Shown piece after piece: positions 24,628 through 32,434 of a stretch of DNA of 64,000 nucleotides (positions are counted from its first letter, which is position 1; each line of letters opens with the position of its first letter). The notes under the pieces were generated by a model. It was not told the origin of the DNA, did not search any database, and saw nothing but the letters and a program-made list of their open reading frames with translations. Position numbers and translations under genes: made by a program. Source of the stretch: Leptospiraceae bacterium (GTDB taxonomy: Bacteria; Spirochaetota; Leptospiria; Leptospirales; Leptospiraceae); assembly GCA_024233835.1 (NCBI GenBank), contig JACKPC010000005.1, positions 248,001-312,000 of the forward strand, written 5' to 3'.

Positions 24628-25194
24628 ATGGCCTTTAAAAAATCGCTCAGCACTTTTTCTCTTTTCGCTTTTTTAACCCTGCCGCTTTTTTCTGAAACGG
24701 TAATTCTTGTGAATGGTAATGCCCTATCAGGAAGAATAACCGATCAGAACATAAACCATATACTATTACACTCCTATTCTATTTATTATAAGATTCCTAA
24801 AAATAAGATTAAACGGATTGTGTATTCCCATTTTGTAGCTCCTAAAGAAGAATTACAGCCGAAAGAAAAATTAAGCCATATTAATAAATCGAAAAAGTAT
24901 ATTAAAACGAGAAAAAAAGTAAGAACTCGTTCTCGGAAAAAAGAACAGGTAAAAACTTCGGAAGCCACGTATGCTCAAAAAGTAAAAGAAGAAAATGAGA
25001 GAATGGAAAATCTACAAAAGCTTCTGAAGTTAAAAAAACAATCTCAGGAAATGAGTGGCGAAGATAAAAAGAAAAAGAAAGAAGAAATAGAAGAGGACGA
25101 ATATTACTATGAAGAACAGGAAATGCTCCTCTCTGATAATACCGCTCCAAATACAAGTGACGTAATTAAAATGTATATAAGAAGAAAAAAATAG
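24628..25194 (+). CDS. Exported basic protein with an N-terminal NG-T/A-L-x-G-x-I module
   Basis: 188 residues from the ATG at 24628, which follows GGTGG by 8 bases. The frame is open 29 codons further upstream, but only the shorter form begins with a normal signal peptide (1-22, cleavage near LFSE). Mature residues 23-72 carry VILVNGNALSGRITDQ...YKIPKNKIKRIVYS. This is the same strand-turn-strand pattern as the C-terminal modules of the two FecR proteins at 4989 and 6018. The remainder is a Lys/Arg/Glu-rich low-complexity, probably coiled-coil tail (LQKLLKLKKQ, KKKKEEIEEDEYYYEEQEM). Function unknown. The 245 bases upstream (24383-24627) hold only AT-rich spacer and divergent promoters. Confidence 0.7.
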   Translation: MAFKKSLSTFSLFAFLTLPLFSETVILVNGNALSGRITDQNINHILLHSYSIYYKIPKNKIKRIVYSHFVAPKEELQPKEKLSHINKSKKYIKTRKKVRTRSRKKEQVKTSEATYAQKVKEENERMENLQKLLKLKKQSQEMSGEDKKKKKEEIEEDEYYYEEQEMLLSDNTAPNTSDVIKMYIRRKK

Positions 25195-25201
25195 ATTTTC
25201 A

Positions 25202-25220
25202 CGGGGCTCAATGAGTCCCG
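25202..25220 (+). terminator. Stem-loop after the exported basic protein gene
   Basis: CGGGGCTC (25202-25209) pairs with GAGTCCCG (25213-25220), including one G-U pair, across a 3-base loop, 8 bases after the stop. The downstream T-content is modest. Confidence 0.55.
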
Positions 25221-25330
25221 GTTTAAACAAATATAATTTTGTTCCTATAGCTTAATTTTCCTTTTTGCATCTATATTTATTGGAAAAAACATTGCTATTT
25301 TTTGTAAAATAAGAATCCTATCAAAATATA

Positions 25331-26563
25331 ATGCCCCATAAACATTCGATCCTCTGCATCGATACTGACAATGATAATCTTGAGATCTTGAGGGATATTT
25401 TATCCTATAGTTTTACTGTCATTCCGGCCTCTAATAGTCGTGATGCAATAAATGCGCTGACTGTAAATCCCCTGGGTATTCACACAATTGTCTTAGACTA
25501 TAATTTTCTGAGTGAGGAGGATAAGAATCTTTTTTTAAAATTTCAAGAACTGGGTTTTTCTATACCGGTTTTAGTTTTATTACCCCAGAACCATATAGAA
25601 AGACGGATGGCAGCATTTCGCAGGGGTGCTTTTGACTATATACTGAAACCCATTGTTAATGAAGAACTTCTCATGAAGGTCAGCAAAGCAATTGAACTTT
25701 ATGAGTTAAGAAAGTTTAAACGAACTTCTGATGATAAAAAGGAAAAAGAGCTACAGGAACGAATCTATTGGAATACCTGGAGGGAAAACAAGGCAGAGGA
25801 CAGTCTGAATAAAGAAAAAGAAGCTCTTGTTGAAAATCTCCGCACCAGCTTAAGTCAGGGAAAAGGTTTTGGAAATATCATCTCCTGTCTAAATTTAATT
25901 AAAGCAATGGCTATTGTTGAAGGAACAAACTGCCTCATCCCTCTTGAAGCTATGGATTTACTATATGAGAGCGCTGTCGTAGCAGAAGATGTTATTCGTA
26001 TGTTGGAAAAAATTGAAAATGTAATTCGCTATAACTTGAAAACTGAAACAATACATCCTTCTGAAATTTTAAAGATCTTAGAAATTCTAATATTAGAAAT
26101 AGAAGAGTATTCACAGAAAAGAGGTATTGAGTTTATTGTAGGAACTTTTCCGGAAACAACGGATAAAAGTATAATGATTGATAAAAAGCATTTTGCAGAC
26201 GCTGTAAAGGAATTATTGTTTAATGCTCTTCGCTTTTCTTCCCAGAACTCAAATGTTTATATTCTTTTTAGGGTGGAAACCATACATTTTTGTATTTCAA
26301 TTTTAAATTCTCCCAGAGAAGATCTTCCCGAAAAACAATACTTTTCGGAAGATGAAAAATATATTTTAGAACCTTTTTTTCGAAACACCAAAGTTATTTT
26401 TGAGGATATACCGGGGCTTGATTCCGGTCTGGGTCTCACCTATGCTGATAGAGTTATTAAAAAACATGGTGGTTCTCTAAATTTAAGCTGTTCCAGGAAC
26501 CACCTCGATACCTCCGGATCTGAGTATGTAAATGTGATTGATTTACGTTTTCCCCTTATATAG
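25331..26563 (+). CDS. Receiver-ATPase signalling protein lacking a usual phospho-accepting His domain
   Basis: 410 residues. The receiver domain (1-125) has an acidic pair (IDTDND), an acceptor Asp in IVLDYNF and Lys in LKPI, but the usual Thr/Ser after strand 4 is replaced (LVLLPQ). A linker with coiled-coil character (130-165) leads to ENLRTSLSQGKGFGNIIS. A GHKL ATPase follows (about 270-408) with an N-box-like ELLFNALRFSS and a degenerate G box in DSGLGLTYADR. No H-E-x-x-T/N-P box is visible. It is a full-length paralogue of the protein at 35115, sharing LSQGxGFGxIIS. It may be an unorthodox kinase or a phosphorylation-dependent ATPase switch. Confidence 0.75.
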   Translation: MPHKHSILCIDTDNDNLEILRDILSYSFTVIPASNSRDAINALTVNPLGIHTIVLDYNFLSEEDKNLFLKFQELGFSIPVLVLLPQNHIERRMAAFRRGAFDYILKPIVNEELLMKVSKAIELYELRKFKRTSDDKKEKELQERIYWNTWRENKAEDSLNKEKEALVENLRTSLSQGKGFGNIISCLNLIKAMAIVEGTNCLIPLEAMDLLYESAVVAEDVIRMLEKIENVIRYNLKTETIHPSEILKILEILILEIEEYSQKRGIEFIVGTFPETTDKSIMIDKKHFADAVKELLFNALRFSSQNSNVYILFRVETIHFCISILNSPREDLPEKQYFSEDEKYILEPFFRNTKVIFEDIPGLDSGLGLTYADRVIKKHGGSLNLSCSRNHLDTSGSEYVNVIDLRFPLI

Positions 26564-26565
26564 AA

Positions 26566-27861
26566 TTATCCCAGACTGAGATTATTAGGTCTTGTATAAA
26601 CAGCCTGAACTACCGTTATATTTCGCATTTGAAAAGCAACTTCGCAATAGGAAAGATAATAATTCCACATCCTTATAAACTTCTCATCAAATCCGAGAGT
26701 TCGAACATCTTCTAACTTTCTATTAAAATTTTCTTTCCACAAACGCAATGTGTGAGCATAGCTTAAACCCATATCCAGTAAATTGTGCATGAATAGGTCT
26801 CCTGTTTTATTTATAGCCTTATTCAACCTTGCCAGGGAAGGAATCAGTGAACCCGGGAATATATATTTTTGTATAAAATCAACTCCTTTCTTTATCTCTT
26901 CATATCTGGAGTCCGGTGATGTAATCACCTGGATTCCCAAAAGACCATCTTTCTTTAAAAGCTCATGACATTTCTTAAAATAGGTTTCGTAGTATTTATC
27001 TCCAACTGCTTCTAACATTTCAATTGATACTATCCTATCATAACTTCCTTTTAATAGTCTATAATCCGATAATTCTACCGTAAGCTTTCCTTTAAGTCCT
27101 TCCTGCTCTATTATATTTTTAACATATTTATATTGCTCATCCGAAATAGTTACTGTATGAACTTTGCAAGCATATTCTTTTACTAAAAATTGACTAAATC
27201 CTCCCCAGCCGCTTCCTATCTCTAAAATATGCATATTCGGTTTTAATTGTAAACTTTCTGCGAGGGAAGAATACTTTGCTATCTGAGCTTCCTCCAAATC
27301 CTCTTTATAAGTTTTAAATATTGCCGAGGAGTAAGTCATAGTCTTATCCAAAAACAAAGAATAAAAATCATTTCCCAGATCGTAATGTGCTACAATATTT
27401 TTCTTGCTCCCTTTTATGGAATTTTCACGAAAGCGATGCAATAAAAGATTTATTCCTTTTAGTAAATTTATTCCAATATTTTTCATTTTACTTCCTGAGA
27501 GAGATGGGTTGTTATCTATATTCAAGAGAAACCAGGATAAAACCTTACTTAAATCATCAGTATCCCAGAGTTCTTCCATATAACTTTCTGCAAAACCTAT
27601 GTCTCCGTATAATACACAACGTCTATAAAAATCAAAGGAATGAATTTTTATAAAACCTGAATTATAATAATTTGTAGATTCAAGCTTTCCACCTCCGAGT
27701 GTTATAATAGTTCCATCAGGCTCTATTAAACACAGAGTTCCGGCTTTCATTTCATCTAAGCTTGAAATGACCAGACTTCTATAAAAATTTTTTGTTATGA
27801 CCTGTTCCTGAATGCTATTATCTTCCAGAGTAATGTTCATTTTATTATATGTCTTTTCCAA
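26566..27861 (-). CDS. cfa: Cyclopropane-fatty-acid-synthase-like SAM methyltransferase
   Basis: 431 residues. The N-terminal accessory domain (1-150) is followed by AHYDLGNDFYSLFLDKTMTYSSAIF (about 160-185) and the SAM-binding glycine motif ILEIGSGWGGFSQF near 215-228, as in CFA synthases. These methylate or cyclopropanate the double bond of phospholipid acyl chains. Last gene of an operon with DUF1365, an FAD oxidoreductase and a B12-type regulator. In other bacteria COG2230 enzymes in such sets include UfaM-type methylases of furan fatty acid synthesis, so the product may not be a cyclopropane. Overlaps the preceding gene by 17 bases. Confidence 0.87.
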   Translation of the reverse strand: MEKTYNKMNITLEDNSIQEQVITKNFYRSLVISSLDEMKAGTLCLIEPDGTIITLGGGKLESTNYYNSGFIKIHSFDFYRRCVLYGDIGFAESYMEELWDTDDLSKVLSWFLLNIDNNPSLSGSKMKNIGINLLKGINLLLHRFRENSIKGSKKNIVAHYDLGNDFYSLFLDKTMTYSSAIFKTYKEDLEEAQIAKYSSLAESLQLKPNMHILEIGSGWGGFSQFLVKEYACKVHTVTISDEQYKYVKNIIEQEGLKGKLTVELSDYRLLKGSYDRIVSIEMLEAVGDKYYETYFKKCHELLKKDGLLGIQVITSPDSRYEEIKKGVDFIQKYIFPGSLIPSLARLNKAINKTGDLFMHNLLDMGLSYAHTLRLWKENFNRKLEDVRTLGFDEKFIRMWNYYLSYCEVAFQMRNITVVQAVYTRPNNLSLG

Positions 27862-28621
27862 GATGTACTCCTTTTTGTAATTCTATATTTTCATCTTTTT
27901 TATGATAAGGTATTTTTTTAAGTAAAAGAATGAATGCCTGCCAATGAATTAAAAAAATGACTTTTAAGGTAAAAAAAGGCATTATAAAAAAATATTTCAA
28001 AAGTGCTGAATCAGATAATAGTATTTCTTTCCCCTTATAGTTAGATAACAACATCATTCTTCCTTCGGACAAAGTATTTACTGTTAAGTTTAACTTCTCT
28101 TTAGGAAAATTCAACTTAAACTCAAAGTCCATATCTAAATCAAGGAAAGGAGATACATAAAAATACTTGGGAGTTTTTAAATAAAAAGATTTACCATCTT
28201 CTTGTAAAGGTATAAAATACGGTTTGCGTTCTCCGAAGGTATTATTTACTTCCGCTACAGCACAGAGTAATTTATCTTGATTCAAACAAAAATAAAAAGA
28301 AACAGGATTAAAAACATAACCTAAAATTCTAAGGTTGGTTAAGAGATAGACTTTTGTTATTTTTTCATTAACACCATTTTCTTTCGCTAATTGAATGATT
28401 GAATCTTTTAGATTTTTATTACCTAAAAGAATATGGTCTTGTTCTGCAAAACTAAATAAGTTAAACTTCCCTTTACTAAAAAGTTTCATTTTTTTAGAAA
28501 TAGATTCTATCTCATCTAAATCCAAGAAAAATGTAAATGCTTTATATGTAAAACTATTCTTTTTAGGAAATAATCTGTGATGAGATAAAACACAATCATA
28601 GATCTTTGAATTTAAGTCCAT
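27845..28621 (-). CDS. DUF1365 family protein
   Basis: 258 residues of the DUF1365/COG3496 type: IYDCVLSHHRLFPKKNSFTYKAFTFFLDLDE at the N-terminus, LRILGYVFNPVSFYFC near 95-110, VAEVNNTFGERKPYF near 130, and a C-terminal hydrophobic segment (MPFFTLKVIFLIHWQAFILLL). The family is of unknown biochemistry but recurs beside COG2907 oxidoreductases and COG2230 methyltransferases, so it probably acts on the same lipid. Overlaps the oxidoreductase gene by 10 bases and cfa by 17 bases, an unusually compact arrangement. Confidence 0.87.
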   Translation of the reverse strand: MDLNSKIYDCVLSHHRLFPKKNSFTYKAFTFFLDLDEIESISKKMKLFSKGKFNLFSFAEQDHILLGNKNLKDSIIQLAKENGVNEKITKVYLLTNLRILGYVFNPVSFYFCLNQDKLLCAVAEVNNTFGERKPYFIPLQEDGKSFYLKTPKYFYVSPFLDLDMDFEFKLNFPKEKLNLTVNTLSEGRMMLLSNYKGKEILLSDSALLKYFFIMPFFTLKVIFLIHWQAFILLLKKIPYHKKDENIELQKGVHLGKDI

Positions 28622-29883
28622 GCACCTCTCCCCAGTAAAGTTTTAGAGAGTTGAATTGCAGATTGAAGAGCATCTTCGTGAAATCCATAACGAAAATAAC
28701 TTCCACAAAAATAAATTTGGTCTTCCTGATTCAAGTTAGGTAATGTTGCCTGTGCGTTTAGTGCTTTCCCATTAAAGAGTGGATGATAATACTCTATTTG
28801 GCGAATTATTTTAGAATCAGGAATATTTCCCGGATCGTTTATGGAAACAAAATAATTTTTCTTTTTAGAAACACCCTGAAGGCTATTCATCCAGTAAACA
28901 ATACTTGAGTCCCATTTTCCTGCTTTTCCTTTTTCTCCTACTCGATAATTCCAGGAAGACCAGGTTAATCTTGTTTTTGGCATTAATGATTCATCTGTAT
29001 GAAGAGTAGCTATATTTTTTTCGTAAGCAAAGTTTGAAAGAATTTCTCTTTGAAGAAGACTTGGATTTTTTAATAATTTTAAAGCTGTATTAGCATGACA
29101 GGCAAGAATTACTTTATCAAATGTTTCTTGTTTTCCATCTGCAAATAGAAGGGTTACATTGTGCTCTGTTTTGACAACTTCCTGAACTGCTTTATTACAA
29201 AATATTTTTTCTTTAAAGGGATGAATGAGTTTCTTAACGTATTCCCTTGAACCACCCGTAACCGTTTTCCACTGGTGCTGGGTATTTAAACCTAAAAAAC
29301 CGTGATTGTAAAAAAAGCGGATAAGTGTAAATGCAGGAAATTCATAAATTAGTTCTTTCGGGGTTGACCAAACAGCCGAACTCATAGGTATTAAGTAATA
29401 TTCTAATAAATCAGGATGATAGTCCTCTCTTTGAATATATTCCTTAATACTAATATTATAAGAAGATTCTTCTTGTAGAAATGAAGGAGCTTTTTTATTG
29501 AATTGATTAATATTAAATAGTAATCTCCAAAAGCGTGGATTTAAGAGATTTTTCCTCTGTGCAAATAATCCATTTAAGCCGGATCCACAGAATTCTATAT
29601 TAGATTGAAGATGTTGAACACTGAAAGACATACTCGAATTCTTGGTTTCTACGCCTAAATCTCTAAAAAGGGCAGTAAGACCCGGATAGGTAACTTCATT
29701 ATAGACTATAAATCCTGTATCCACAGGTATATTTATTCCGTCTTCTTCGATATCAACTGTATTGCTGTGTCCTCCTATATAATCCTCTTTTTCAAAACAA
29801 CTTATATCATATTCCTTTTGCAGGAAATGAGCAGAGGCGAGTCCGGCTATTCCGGTTCCGACGATTGCTAATCTTTCTTTCAT
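28612..29883 (-). CDS. FAD/NAD(P)-binding amine-oxidase-like oxidoreductase (COG2907 type)
   Basis: 423 residues. The dinucleotide-binding motif AIVGTGIAGLASAHFL opens the protein, followed by FEKEDYIGGHSNTVDI and DTGFIVYNEVTYPGL, which are distinctive of COG2907 proteins. WSSWNYR and YFCGSYFRYGFHEDALQSA near the C-terminus complete the FAD site. Probably oxidises or desaturates the lipid handled by the neighbouring methyltransferase. The start codon overlaps the regulator stop by 4 bases, so expression follows the regulator. Confidence 0.87.
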   Translation of the reverse strand: MKERLAIVGTGIAGLASAHFLQKEYDISCFEKEDYIGGHSNTVDIEEDGINIPVDTGFIVYNEVTYPGLTALFRDLGVETKNSSMSFSVQHLQSNIEFCGSGLNGLFAQRKNLLNPRFWRLLFNINQFNKKAPSFLQEESSYNISIKEYIQREDYHPDLLEYYLIPMSSAVWSTPKELIYEFPAFTLIRFFYNHGFLGLNTQHQWKTVTGGSREYVKKLIHPFKEKIFCNKAVQEVVKTEHNVTLLFADGKQETFDKVILACHANTALKLLKNPSLLQREILSNFAYEKNIATLHTDESLMPKTRLTWSSWNYRVGEKGKAGKWDSSIVYWMNSLQGVSKKKNYFVSINDPGNIPDSKIIRQIEYYHPLFNGKALNAQATLPNLNQEDQIYFCGSYFRYGFHEDALQSAIQLSKTLLGRGAWT

Positions 29884-30674
29884 CTGAATTTATTTTTCCT
29901 TTTTTTGTAACCATATCCACCAAATAAAACCGTTTTAACGGAACTTGAGGATATTATTGTAGTCTCTAATTTTTGCATACTTTCCATTGTCTGAGGAAGG
30001 GTCAGAGAAAAACTAATAGTATTATAATTACCTTTATTTAGTTCTTCTAATATGAATTCAAGAGGTGTTGAGCCAATGAAGTGAACAGCTTCTCCATTTA
30101 AAAGAAGAATGTAATAATGTAATAAAGCTCCAAGCTCATGCCTATCACCAGGGAACACTGTGATGAGATATTGCGGTCTTATTTTATCTTGAAAATGAAG
30201 CATAGCTTTTTTATATATGTAGGAAAAAACCCATTTTGCAAAAGCATGCTCTTCTGCCACACTGATAATCCCATCCTCCCAACCCTTTCCTAACAAAACA
30301 AGTAGAGGTTGAATACATTCTTTTGCTAATGCTTCTTGCCCATGCTTGTTTCCAAAGAGTTCGAAATACTTCTGAAAGTAAGCAAATTTCGATTGGCTAA
30401 ACCATCTGTAAAACTTCCAATTTTTTAAACTTTCCTGTACGTTATTTTTCTTGAGTAATTTTTTTCTTCCGAGATAAGCAAGTTCTGAAATTTTTTGACC
30501 CTGCTTAATTCCTTCCTGTATATTTTGTAAAATCAAAAAATCTTCAATTGAATAGTACCAATAACCATTTTCAGCCTGACGGGGAGAAAGGATTTTATAC
30601 CTTTCATTCCATTTTCGAATCGTGTGTCCGTTTATGCCTGTAAGTCGGCTTAAGTCTTTGATTAAATATTCCAT
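29880..30674 (-). CDS. CarH/LitR-type MerR regulator with B12-binding photoreceptor motifs
   Basis: 264 residues. A MerR winged helix occupies 1-70 (YLIKDLSRLTGINGHTIRKWNERY). A helical bundle (about 80-160) carries Trp132, nine residues, then Glu142-His143: the W-x9-EH signature of CarH that covers adenosylcobalamin. A Rossmann-like B12 domain (about 165-264) carries D177-x-H179-x-x-G182, the lower cobalt ligand motif. In the family, B12-bound protein represses in the dark and light breaks the complex. It is the first gene of the fatty-acid modification operon and has a perfect inverted repeat over its own promoter, so autoregulation is likely. The W-x9-EH spacing was counted by hand. Confidence 0.88.
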   Translation of the reverse strand: MEYLIKDLSRLTGINGHTIRKWNERYKILSPRQAENGYWYYSIEDFLILQNIQEGIKQGQKISELAYLGRKKLLKKNNVQESLKNWKFYRWFSQSKFAYFQKYFELFGNKHGQEALAKECIQPLLVLLGKGWEDGIISVAEEHAFAKWVFSYIYKKAMLHFQDKIRPQYLITVFPGDRHELGALLHYYILLLNGEAVHFIGSTPLEFILEELNKGNYNTISFSLTLPQTMESMQKLETTIISSSSVKTVLFGGYGYKKRKNKFR

Positions 30675-30677
30675 TTA

Positions 30678-30708
30678 TTGTCCAATGTTAGACTAAAAGA
30701 TTGGACAA
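30678..30708 (-). promoter_or_regulatory. Perfect inverted repeat, probable operator of the B12-type regulator
   Basis: TTGTCCAAT (30678-30686) and ATTGGACAA (30700-30708) form a perfect 9-bp dyad with a 13-base spacer, ending 3 bases before the regulator start codon. It overlaps a promoter-like pair on the minus strand (see the promoter entry), the position expected of a repressor site. Dyads near the -35/-10 region are usual for MerR-family operators. Confidence 0.7.
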
Positions 30709-30713
30709 ATCAA
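30685..30713 (-). promoter_or_regulatory. Putative promoter of the light-regulated operon
   Basis: On the minus strand TTGATT (complement of 30708-30713), a 17-base spacer and TAACAT (complement of 30685-30690). If used, transcription would start only a few bases before the ATG at 30674, giving an almost leaderless mRNA. That fits the absence of a good ribosome site there. Confidence 0.4.
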
Positions 30714-30723
30714 GACAAAAAAA

Positions 30724-31542
30724 TTAAGATTTGAATAATTTTTTAAAATCCTCCTGAATTTCAGAAGCTTTTATAGCTGCTTTTTCAGCAAAATCAGAAT
30801 CGGAAGAAGCGTAAATAATTCCTCTTGAAGAATTTATCAGGGAGTTCAAACCGGAAGCTCTATAAATATCTTCTAAAGATCCACCCTGGGCTCCGTAACC
30901 CGGTATGAGGAAATACAAATCCGGGTGTTTCTGTCGTAAATTACTCAATTCTTGTGGATGGGTTCCACCAACCACTAAACCGCAGGAGTCGGGAAATTCC
31001 TGGTTTAATCGAGAAACAAAATTTGCAGTTTCTTCATACAGATAGGCATTAGAATCAACAATTTTTAATTTTTGCAAATCATTTGATCCCGTATTTGATG
31101 TTAAACAGAGAATAAAAGCAAATTTGCCTTTATAACTGAGGTAAGGACTGAGGCTATCTTTTCCCATATAGGGAGATAGAGTCAGAGCGTCCACCTGTAG
31201 GTCTGCCAGATAATATGCGGCATATTCTTTGGCTGTATTAAATAAATCACCACGTTTGACATCAGCAACAATTGGAATTTCAGGATGGGTTTCTCGAATA
31301 TAAAGAACAAGTCTTTCAAATTCTGCGATGCCCTTACTTCCAAACCTTTCAAAAAAGGCTATATTAGGTTTATAGCTGATAGCGAAATCGGAAGTTGAAT
31401 CTACAATTTCTCTACAAAAAAGGAAGAAGGCTTCTTTCTCATATTTTAAAATTTCCGGAAGTTTTTCTCGATCCGGATCTAAACCTATGCAGAGCAGACT
31501 TTTTTTCTTACTAATTTGCTTTCTTAACTTTTCTACAAACAT
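30724..31542 (-). CDS. pyrF: Orotidine 5'-phosphate decarboxylase (PyrF, group 2)
   Basis: Last step of UMP synthesis. 272 residues from the ATG at 31542; a TTG at 31554 would add four residues but lies inside a hairpin. The signature IVADVKRGDLFNTAKEYA (catalytic D-x-K-x-x-D) belongs to the longer PyrF group, with LCIGLDPD at the N-terminus and VVGGTHPQEL and IPGYGAQGG (phosphate loop) toward the C-terminus. No clear ribosome site; a stem-loop at 31553-31577 separates it from speE. Confidence 0.92.
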   Translation of the reverse strand: MFVEKLRKQISKKKSLLCIGLDPDREKLPEILKYEKEAFFLFCREIVDSTSDFAISYKPNIAFFERFGSKGIAEFERLVLYIRETHPEIPIVADVKRGDLFNTAKEYAAYYLADLQVDALTLSPYMGKDSLSPYLSYKGKFAFILCLTSNTGSNDLQKLKIVDSNAYLYEETANFVSRLNQEFPDSCGLVVGGTHPQELSNLRQKHPDLYFLIPGYGAQGGSLEDIYRASGLNSLINSSRGIIYASSDSDFAEKAAIKASEIQEDFKKLFKS

Positions 31543-31552
31543 GTATAAAACC

Positions 31553-31577
31553 AACAGGCGGTAAAAACCGCCCTGTT
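31553..31577 (-). terminator. Stem-loop between speE and pyrF
   Basis: AACAGGCGGT (31553-31562) pairs with ACCGCC-CTGTT (31567-31577) with a single bulged base and a loop of about 4 bases. On the minus strand it follows the speE stop by 6 bases and precedes pyrF; ggtttta follows it. Probably ends or attenuates the polyamine transcript, or acts in the pyrF leader. Confidence 0.55.
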
Positions 31578-31583
31578 AGATAT

Positions 31584-32432
31584 TTACTTCCTCTTTTTAG
31601 GAATATATTCACTTGCGAATTTGGGCAAAACCATACAGGCTTTATGAATATCCTTTGAGTAATATTTTAATCCCTCCGGAATTCGTGTTGGATCCGGTTC
31701 TACTGAATAAGGGTCAATTTTATTGGATAGTAGGGTAAAACCAATCAGTCCGGAAGGATAAGTTGGTATAGCCGTCCAATAATACCCGTATTCTTCAAAT
31801 ACTTCCGGAATGAACTTATACAAGCCTTTTATTATATCTCCATGATATTGATAACTTTCGGCCTGAGTAGCTACAACACCGGTTTCACGAAGCGCATTTC
31901 GGAGTCCCTCATAAAAGGGTCTTTTAAATAGAATCTCTGCAGGACCTATGGGATCAGAAGAATCAACAAGAATTACATCATAGTAGCCTTTATGATTCTC
32001 AACAAAGGCTGCACCATCTTCATAAAAATGCTTTACTCGAGAATCCTTCATTGCATTGGAGATTTCCGGAAAGTATTTATAGGCAATATCTACAACACCT
32101 TTATCGATTTCGCAAAGATGAACTTCTTTAACTGTTTTGTGCTTCAGAACTTCACGAACTGTACCACCGTCCCCTCCTCCGATAACCAGAACTCTCTCCG
32201 GTGAAGGGTGCGTCATCATTGGAACGTGAGCAATCATTTCGTGGTAGGAAAATTCATCTTTTTCTGTTACCATGATCACATCATCGAGAGTGAACATTCT
32301 ACCGAATGCCGGTGTTTCAAAAACATCAATTCTCTGAAAAGGAGTTTGGATTGTCTCAAGAGTTCTATCAACCCTCAAGCGCATTACCCTTCCCTCTTTT
32401 ACATCAAGTTTTTCTTCAAACCATAATTCCAT
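31584..32432 (-). CDS. speE: Spermidine synthase
   Basis: Transfers aminopropyl groups from decarboxylated AdoMet to putrescine. 282 residues, the usual length. LVIGGGDGGTVREVL (about 82-97) binds the nucleotide, YDVILVDSSDPIGPAEILF (about 150-170) holds the catalytic Asp region, and SYHEMIAHVPMMTHPSPERVL is typical. It lies 2 bases after the SET-SpeD fusion gene and is the last gene of the spe operon. Confidence 0.95.
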   Translation of the reverse strand: MELWFEEKLDVKEGRVMRLRVDRTLETIQTPFQRIDVFETPAFGRMFTLDDVIMVTEKDEFSYHEMIAHVPMMTHPSPERVLVIGGGDGGTVREVLKHKTVKEVHLCEIDKGVVDIAYKYFPEISNAMKDSRVKHFYEDGAAFVENHKGYYDVILVDSSDPIGPAEILFKRPFYEGLRNALRETGVVATQAESYQYHGDIIKGLYKFIPEVFEEYGYYWTAIPTYPSGLIGFTLLSNKIDPYSVEPDPTRIPEGLKYYSKDIHKACMVLPKFASEYIPKKRK

Positions 32433-32434
32433 GA

